From Ruminococcus flavefaciens (GTDB lineage Bacteria > Bacillota > Clostridia > Oscillospirales > Ruminococcaceae), in NCBI GenBank assembly GCA_902792495.1, contig CADBAC010000081.1:1-6271 (forward strand): a stretch of 6,271 nt of DNA, given 5' to 3'. A program made the position numbers and the translations under genes. Positions 1 to 3,647 of the stretch are shown piece after piece. Under the pieces are notes generated by a model. The model made no database searches. It worked only from the letters and a program-made list of their open reading frames with translations, and was not told where the DNA came from. Every line of letters starts with the position of its first letter. The first letter of the stretch is position 1.

Positions 1-157
1 CTTTTCTTCGTGTTATATTGAGGACCGCCAAAGGCGGCCCCTACACAAAAAAGCGCACATAACAGTGGTATTCATATAGCAGCTTTATACGTATTATTGA
101 GGTAGACATTCTGAAGAAGATTCTTCTCGAATCTGTTTCCCAAGACTATTAATTTTT
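1..157. other. Intergenic stretch without a recognisable gene
   Basis: No credible coding region is seen on either strand of the leftmost bases. The stretch contains one compact GC-rich hairpin (22-40, listed separately) in otherwise AT-rich sequence. A short self-complementary run near 112-126 (GAAGAA then TTCTTC) is too weak to call. Together with the two elements at 146-238 and 259-295, it forms the downstream flank of the lipoprotein operon. What gene lies to the left cannot be seen. Confidence 0.6.
22..40. repeat. Short GC-rich palindrome (REP-like hairpin)
   Basis: The arms GGACCGCC (22-29) and GGCGGCCC (33-40) pair over 8 positions around an AAA loop. The one non-complementary pair becomes a G-U wobble in the minus-strand transcript. 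The surrounding text resembles the GC-rich hairpin elements scattered between genes in many Ruminococcus and related genomes. That resemblance is from memory and cannot be tested here. There is no T-tract directly after either arm, so I do not call it a terminator. Confidence 0.45.
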
Positions 158-238
158 CCCCTGATAGGGCGCTCCCAGTAAAACTACTGGTTTTCACTTC
201 TTACGTGGAGCGCCCTCTATGGGGCAAAATTCTATTAA
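146..238. mobile_element. MITE-like inverted-repeat element with 7-bp flanking direct repeat
   Basis: Two 25-bp arms, 151-175 and 207-231, are inverted copies of each other with 21 of 25 positions matching. The innermost 9 bp (GGGCGCTCC and GGAGCGCCC) are perfect. A second perfect hairpin lies between them: CCAGTA (175-180) and TACTGG (185-190) around a 4-base loop. CTATTAA occurs immediately outside on both sides, at 146-152 and 232-238, in direct orientation as a target-site duplication would be. The left copy shares its last two bases with the arm. The arms carry T-runs on their 5' sides and A-runs on their 3' sides, the wrong polarity for an intrinsic terminator. I infer a small non-autonomous mobile element. 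It carries no gene of its own, but the frameshifted lipoprotein gene now ends inside it (stop at 201-203). Confidence 0.5.
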
Positions 239-1295
239 AAGTCTTTGGAAAGGGGGTACGGGGGAAGAACCTTTCCTCAGAAAGGTTTTCCCCCGATAAA
301 TACATATAAAACTGCTGTAAGAGTACCGCAGTTAAGCAGGCTGTTTTATTCTGCGGCAAGTGAGTTGCAGTCGAAGTCGGAAAATTTTTTAACGGAGCGG
401 TAACGGAGCGGAAGTGGGTGATATCAGCGCCCTCGTCCAAATAGAGCTCGCCGTTTTTGATCTGGGCAACGGAGACAAGTTCGTCGTCCTCGTAGAATTC
501 AATGCATCTGCTGCTGTCAAGTTCCCATGTATACTCCGTAGCGACAGCGTCCTCGTCTGTGCCGCCTGCACGGAACTGAGCGGTATTGTCGTCCATGATC
601 TCCATCTGGAAAAGCGCTTTAAGGGGAACGCCGTAGATCTCGTCCTTGAAAACTTCGCCGTCTACCTCATAGTAGCTGCATTCCCATTTACCGATATAGT
701 CTTCGGCTGTAGACTCTTCCGCATTTACGCAGAGTTCGGGAATGACTATCTCTCCGCCGCTTTCTTCGGTAAGTGCTTCATACACTGCTTCGTCCATAGT
801 GCTGAACTCATCGGCAGATTCCATATATATTTTCAGACCCTCGGCATTGGTGAGTATCAGGTGATCTTCCTTGATACCGCCGTATATCTCGCTGTCGCCG
901 CTGAGTTTTATGATCCTGCCCTTGAATTCCCATGTATACTGTTTTGTTTCGCTGTCAGGGAATCCCGAACCTATGGAAGCTGTGCCGTCCTTGGATATTT
1001 CGAGCTGGAAGATCTGGTCAAGGGGAATTTCATTATAATAAAGTTCATGAACGTCCCCGCCTTCGATGATCTTCACAGGCACCCACTTGCCGTAAAAGTC
1101 GGTTATCTCTGATTTCTTGGGAGCGGTAGTTGTCACGGCTGCTGTAGTAGTTTCGGGAACTGTAGTCATTGCTTCGGCAGCAGTTGTGGTTTCCTCTGCT
1201 GAAGATGTGACCTCTGAGGGCTTGTTATTATCCGAACATCCGCCCATGACCGCCGTAACAGCTGCTGCAATTATCAGCATTTTAATATTCTTCAT
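201..1295 (-). CDS. Two-domain secreted lipoprotein of the GxW array, frameshifted C-terminus
   Basis: As read this encodes 364 aa. The start at 1295 is chosen because AAGGAGA lies 5 nt upstream (1301-1307) and it opens a signal peptide. Residues 1-19 are a short basic N-terminus plus a hydrophobic stretch ending MGG-C, so Cys20 is the predicted lipidation site. Residues 21-62 form a Thr/Ala/Glu-rich linker (TTTAAE, TTVPETTTAAVTTTAP). Two copies of one domain follow: roughly 67-160 (FYGKW, then YTWEF, ending KIYMES) and 200-298 (YIGKW, then YTWEL, ending THFRSV). The protein should sit on the outer face of the membrane; its function is unknown. It is last in a four-gene operon, 22 nt behind its neighbour. 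An 11-bp tandem duplication at 390-411 shifts the frame after Val298. Without it the protein would end at a TAA at 346-348 after 312 residues with a tail of KKFSDFDCNSLAAE. With it, 66 unrelated residues are added from intergenic repeats. Confidence is high in the gene, lower in the present 3' end. Confidence 0.85.
   Translation of the reverse strand: MKNIKMLIIAAAVTAVMGGCSDNNKPSEVTSSAEETTTAAEAMTTVPETTTAAVTTTAPKKSEITDFYGKWVPVKIIEGGDVHELYYNEIPLDQIFQLEISKDGTASIGSGFPDSETKQYTWEFKGRIIKLSGDSEIYGGIKEDHLILTNAEGLKIYMESADEFSTMDEAVYEALTEESGGEIVIPELCVNAEESTAEDYIGKWECSYYEVDGEVFKDEIYGVPLKALFQMEIMDDNTAQFRAGGTDEDAVATEYTWELDSSRCIEFYEDDELVSVAQIKNGELYLDEGADITHFRSVTAPLKNFPTSTATHLPQNKTACLTAVLLQQFYMYLSGENLSEERFFPRTPFPKTFNRILPHRGRST
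259..295 (-). repeat. Long stable hairpin downstream of the lipoprotein operon, possible terminator
   Basis: The left arm 259-275 and right arm 280-295 pair almost completely, with one bulged base and a CTCA loop. The core is CGGGGGAA with AACCTTTC against GAAAGGTT with TTCCCCCG. It lies 50 bases beyond the ancestral stop (346-348) of the last lipoprotein gene, where an operon terminator would be expected. The sequence that follows in the minus direction (CCCCC, CTTTCC, then ACTTTTA) has no clean U-tract, so termination is uncertain. Hairpins of this style, flanked by runs of G and C, are widespread between genes in Ruminococcus as I recall. In the present sequence, translation of the frameshifted gene runs through it. 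Confidence 0.5.
390..411. repeat. Exact 11-bp tandem duplication causing a frameshift
   Basis: TAACGGAGCGG occurs twice back to back, at 390-400 and 401-411 on the plus strand. Eleven is not a multiple of three, so the duplication shifts the reading frame of the lipoprotein gene read on the minus strand. Removing one copy brings the TAA at 346-348 into frame with the start at 1295 and gives a compact 312-aa protein. That protein would end shortly after the last domain strand, as its operon neighbours do. The duplication could be a real recent slippage event, a strain polymorphism, or an assembly error. Confidence 0.9.
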
Positions 1296-1317
1296 CTGTA
1301 TCTCCTTATATCTTCCT

Positions 1318-1794
1318 TTACTGTGCGCCGCCCAGTATCTGGCTGAAGCTGTAAAGTCCCAGTATCTGTGAAAGCTGGTCTTCGTCCACGGGGGTATATT
1401 CGTCAACGTTAACAAGGTGTATTTCCGCAGTTGCCTGTGTCATTACCAGCTTGCCGTCCTGTGGTTCAAACTCAATAACTCTGTCGTCCTCGTCGGGCTG
1501 TGATACCCTGAGTACCACCTTGCCGTCCTTTATCTTCCATCTTGCGGATATACCATCCTTTGAGGGATCTTTTACATTTTGTGCAGGCGGTATCCAGTTT
1601 GCGGAACCGCTTTTATCCAGTTCAAAGCGAACCAGTGCACAGATAGGAACTCCGTTCATTTCTGTGATGGTGCTATTGTTCACGACTATCTCTGAGGCTT
1701 CCCATTTTCCTGCATACGCCTCTCTTCCGCCGCATCCTGCAAGGCAGAAAAGCATCATGGCAGCCATTGATAAAATTAAAGCTATCTTCTTCAT
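1318..1794 (-). CDS. Single-domain secreted lipoprotein of the GxW array
   Basis: Encodes 158 aa. The start at 1794 is preferred over the in-frame ATG at 1812. GGAGG (1800-1804) sits 5 nt before it, and the protein then opens with a normal signal peptide, MKKIALILSM. The 1812 start would overlap the previous stop as ATGA but has only a weak ribosome site and adds an acidic hexapeptide. The hydrophobic segment ends LAGC, giving Cys21 as the lipidation site with almost no linker. The shared domain spans about 27-130, from YAGKW through ARWKI to EIHLVNV. The C-terminus (131-158) repeats SQILG at 142-146 and 151-155, reflecting a local DNA duplication. The gene lies 14 nt after its upstream neighbour and 22 nt before the next. 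Its function is not recognised; the membrane anchor and the family pattern are the secure parts. Confidence 0.85.
   Translation of the reverse strand: MKKIALILSMAAMMLFCLAGCGGREAYAGKWEASEIVVNNSTITEMNGVPICALVRFELDKSGSANWIPPAQNVKDPSKDGISARWKIKDGKVVLRVSQPDEDDRVIEFEPQDGKLVMTQATAEIHLVNVDEYTPVDEDQLSQILGLYSFSQILGGAQ
1331..1384. repeat. Imperfect tandem repeat of about 26-27 bp at a lipoprotein 3' end
   Basis: CCCAGTATCTG occurs at 1331-1341 and again at 1358-1368, and the similarity continues into AAGCTG on each side with a one-base length difference. On the minus strand, both copies contain CAGCTT followed by CAGATACTGGG. In protein this gives SQILG twice, nine residues apart, at the C-terminus of the 158-aa lipoprotein. 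The present reading frame remains open to a normal TAA at 1318-1320. Confidence 0.6.
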
Positions 1795-1799
1795 TGCAT

Positions 1800-1804
1800 C
1801 CTCC
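1800..1804 (-). promoter_or_regulatory. Ribosome binding site that decides the second-last lipoprotein start
   Basis: GGAGG on the minus strand lies 5 nt upstream of the ATG at 1794. The competing ATG at 1812, which overlaps the previous gene's TGA, has only AAGG-like bases before it and would place MNTEDA in front of the signal peptide. This supports 1794 as the true start, though re-initiation at 1812 by coupling cannot be excluded. Confidence 0.7.
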
Positions 1805-1808
1805 GTAT

Positions 1809-2309
1809 TCATTCAGCAGCCTTATCTTTTCCGTCCGCTGATTTTTTTGCATCTTCCTCTTCTTCGGTCACTCCGCCTATCTTGACGAAGTGAGATTCAA
1901 CAGTCTCGCCGCTGTTGGTTTCAAGGCTTACAAGGTTTCCGCTGATATATTCAAAAAGGATCTCCTTCTCGCCTTTTTCCTCGAAAAGCACATCAAGGTC
2001 ACCTTCGTGAGTAACCTTCCAGCTTATCGCCTCGGGTTTGCCGCCCTGAGGGGTGAATGTTCCTGTACCGTCCTCTATGAATTCATATGAATCTATACCG
2101 AAGTCTATTCCGTCCTGATTATTTATGAAAACGACAGAAGTTTCCCATATTCCCGTATAAAGTCCCTGAAGTTCTTCCACAGTCTTGTTGTTGACCGATT
2201 CCACAGAGACTTTAACGTCTGCGGTATCCTTTTTGCCGTTATTTCCGCAGCCTGCCGCACATCCGAGAATAATAAGTGCAGAAGCGGCTATGCTGATAAA
2301 TTTCTTCAT
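1809..2309 (-). CDS. Single-domain secreted lipoprotein of the GxW array, charged C-terminal tail
   Basis: Encodes 166 aa. The start at 2309 has AAGGAG 7 nt upstream, and its ATG overlaps the TGA of the preceding gene (ATGA, 2306-2309), so translation is probably coupled. MKKFISIAASALIILG is a signal peptide ending AAGC, with Cys21 as the lipidation site; Cys17 also falls in the hydrophobic stretch. A polar linker covers 22-48. The shared domain spans about 51-144: YTGIW, then a GTGTF turn, ISWKV, and a final strand SHFVKI. It is shorter than its siblings between the first strands. Residues 147-166 are a highly charged low-complexity tail (EEEEDAKK then KDKAAE). It is the second gene of the operon. 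The product is predicted to be an extracytoplasmic membrane-anchored protein of unknown function. Confidence 0.87.
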   Translation of the reverse strand: MKKFISIAASALIILGCAAGCGNNGKKDTADVKVSVESVNNKTVEELQGLYTGIWETSVVFINNQDGIDFGIDSYEFIEDGTGTFTPQGGKPEAISWKVTHEGDLDVLFEEKGEKEILFEYISGNLVSLETNSGETVESHFVKIGGVTEEEEDAKKSADGKDKAAE

Positions 2310-2779
2310 TTCGCTTCTCCTTCTGTATCTATATGGATAGATGAGGGATCAAAGAAAGACAGCTGATGGACCTTGCTGAACCATATCTCTGTCTCTTCGT
2401 CTGTCTGCATCAGCAGTTTTCCGTCTGTATAGGTAAGTTCAAGGTAATCCGACTCAGTCTCACCATAAAGCTTGACTACGCCGTTTTCCTCTGTCCATTT
2501 CAGGGCCTGCTTATCCTCATCGCCGTATATCTTTGACATAGGCGAGGTAAGGTAGCCTGTGCCGTTGTCAGCCAGTGCGAGGGCATAAACAGCGCTTACA
2601 GGTATCTGAGGGTCGAGATAGTATTCCTCAAACACCTCGTCGCCCATTCTGACTTTCACTGTCTCCCAGTAGCCGTCATAGGAAACGGAATCCTTATCGT
2701 CCACAATATTATGCTGACAGCCCGTAAAGCAAAGGACCGCAGCCACAGCTGCAAATAACAGACAACTGATTCTTTTCAT
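2306..2779 (-). CDS. Single-domain secreted lipoprotein of the GxW array, first gene of the operon
   Basis: Encodes 157 aa. The start at 2779 has AAGGTG 6 nt upstream (2786-2791) and a promoter a short distance further up, giving a leader of about 30 nt. MKRISCLLFAAVAAVLCF is a signal peptide ending FTGC, with Cys21 the lipidation site. The shared domain spans about 34-137: YDGYW, a Tyr-rich stretch (EEYYLDP), the turn DNGTGYL, LKWTEENG, the strand LELTYTDGKLLM, and the closing strand EIWFSKV. A 20-residue tail follows. The stop overlaps the next start as ATGA. I recognise no named family. The YxGxW opening, the Gly-rich turn and the length suggest a small beta-rich, lipocalin-like binding domain, but that is inference. 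Confidence 0.88.
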   Translation of the reverse strand: MKRISCLLFAAVAAVLCFTGCQHNIVDDKDSVSYDGYWETVKVRMGDEVFEEYYLDPQIPVSAVYALALADNGTGYLTSPMSKIYGDEDKQALKWTEENGVVKLYGETESDYLELTYTDGKLLMQTDEETEIWFSKVHQLSFFDPSSIHIDTEGEAK

Positions 2780-2814
2780 CTATATCACCTTAAATAAAAA
2801 TGTGTTACCTATAT

Positions 2815-2843
2815 ATTATACTTCATTTTCGTCATAAAGTAAA
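2815..2843 (-). promoter_or_regulatory. Sigma-A-type promoter of the lipoprotein operon
   Basis: On the minus strand, TTTACT (2838-2843) is the -35 box and TATAAT (2815-2820) a perfect -10 box, with a 17-nt spacer. Transcription would begin near 2808, about 28 nt before the first ATG. The leader is too short for a riboswitch. I see no convincing operator palindrome over the boxes. Confidence 0.82.
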
Positions 2844-2880
2844 GAGCGGATTTGACATTTCTTCGCAATTGCATAAAATA

Positions 2881-2911
2881 AAGGGAAAGACCTTACAGCG
2901 ATCTTTCCCTT
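2881..2911 (-). terminator. Intrinsic terminator after pssA
   Basis: AAGGGAAAGA (2881-2890) and TCTTTCCCTT (2902-2911) form a perfect 10-bp stem around an 11-base loop, beginning 4 nt after the pssA stop. In the minus direction it is followed by TATTTTAT, a modest U-rich stretch. It separates pssA from the lipoprotein promoter, whose -35 box begins 37 nt further on. Confidence 0.75.
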
Positions 2912-2915
2912 GTAT

Positions 2916-3560
2916 TCAGTGCATTTTTGTTTTGTATATCATCCATATAAGTTCAACGACACCCACACCGATAAAGCTAAGCATAGTCTTCATTCCGGGC
3001 TTTTTCACCTTGAATCTTGTGATGAAAGCGATAGCTATGATTATCATAGCGCCGCCGTATACATTCGGGAACCAGTCTGCGCCGATGTCCTTATGGAAGC
3101 TGTAAATAAGCGGAAATATAAGTGCTACGCTTGTAACGGGCAGTCCCTCGTAGACCTTGCGGTTTTCGGTAGTTTTCTTCTGTCTGTCCTCCTCGGCAAC
3201 ATTGAAGTAAGCCAGTCTTATAACTGCGCAGAGGGGGAAGAGTATGAGTATGGGGATATCGCACCAGTCACTCATACCGATAGAATAACCGATAACGGCA
3301 GGAAGCACTCCGAAACAGACAGCATCGCAAAGTGAATCTATCTGTATTCCGAACTTCTTCTCGCTTTCGGTGCGGTCTTTTTTAGTTCTTGCTATCTTGC
3401 CGTCGAACATATCGCACAGTCCCGAGACCATAAGACAGATTATGGCATAAGCAGGCTGAGGTGCATTACCTCCGAATCCCACGGCAAGGAACATACCTAT
3501 TACCGAAGACACGAGGCTAATATATGTAAGAATAACTGTATAGTTATAGTAACCTATCAT
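2916..3560 (-). CDS. pssA: CDP-diacylglycerol-serine O-phosphatidyltransferase (CDP-alcohol phosphatidyltransferase family)
   Basis: Encodes a 214-aa integral membrane protein. The family transfers a phosphatidyl group from CDP-diacylglycerol to an alcohol, here probably L-serine, making phosphatidylserine (the precursor of phosphatidylethanolamine) in the cytoplasmic membrane. The CDP-alcohol signature is visible: Asp50, Asp53-Gly54, Ala57-Arg58, Gly71, Asp75 and Asp79. These supply the metal- and substrate-binding aspartates. RLAYFNV (115-121) and YEGLPVTS (137-144) are typical of PssA rather than PgsA. I count about six hydrophobic segments: 8-30, 36-50, 80-96, 102-119, 140-155 and 165-180, with another near 190-207. 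The spacing between AR and the following Gly is 12 residues, longer than the textbook 8. GAGG lies 9 nt before the start. The gene has its own promoter and terminator, so it appears monocistronic. Serine specificity is inferred from motifs; no phosphatidylserine decarboxylase gene is in the window. Confidence 0.87.
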   Translation of the reverse strand: MIGYYNYTVILTYISLVSSVIGMFLAVGFGGNAPQPAYAIICLMVSGLCDMFDGKIARTKKDRTESEKKFGIQIDSLCDAVCFGVLPAVIGYSIGMSDWCDIPILILFPLCAVIRLAYFNVAEEDRQKKTTENRKVYEGLPVTSVALIFPLIYSFHKDIGADWFPNVYGGAMIIIAIAFITRFKVKKPGMKTMLSFIGVGVVELIWMIYKTKMH

Positions 3561-3593
3561 CTAATTGATCCTCTTCATCTATTTTATTCCTTT

Positions 3594-3622
3594 ATTATAG
3601 CATAAAAACCTTGCAGTTTCAA
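3594..3622 (-). promoter_or_regulatory. Sigma-A-type promoter of pssA
   Basis: On the minus strand, TTGAAA (3617-3622) and a perfect TATAAT (3594-3599) are separated by 17 nt. Transcription would begin near 3587, leaving about 27 nt before the ATG. The -35 box lies only 26 nt beyond the ppk stop codon, so the promoter occupies nearly all of that gap. Confidence 0.8.
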
Positions 3623-3647
3623 GTAGTAATTACAAATTTGCTGTGAA

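Noticed and set aside
1..345. CRISPR array, tRNA or riboswitch in the left intergenic region
   Set aside because: There are no regularly spaced repeats, no cloverleaf-like pattern and no known aptamer core. The structure present is isolated hairpins.
414..1112. Plus-strand open frame of 232 codons opposite the two-domain lipoprotein
   Set aside because: It is antisense to a gene with a clear signal peptide, ribosome site and domain repeats. It has no recognisable motif of its own.
201..1295. Calling the last lipoprotein a pseudogene
   Set aside because: Signal peptide, lipobox and both domains are intact. Only the tail after residue 298 is altered, so it is kept as a coding gene with an odd 3' end.
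1296..1415. Longer start for the last lipoprotein, 40 codons upstream
   Set aside because: It would overlap the previous gene heavily and bury the signal peptide. The ATG at 1295 has an excellent ribosome site.
3600..3647. Possible terminator after ppk (CTTG and CAAG followed by GTTTTTAT)
   Set aside because: The stem is only 4 bp and overlaps the pssA -35 box. I do not call it.
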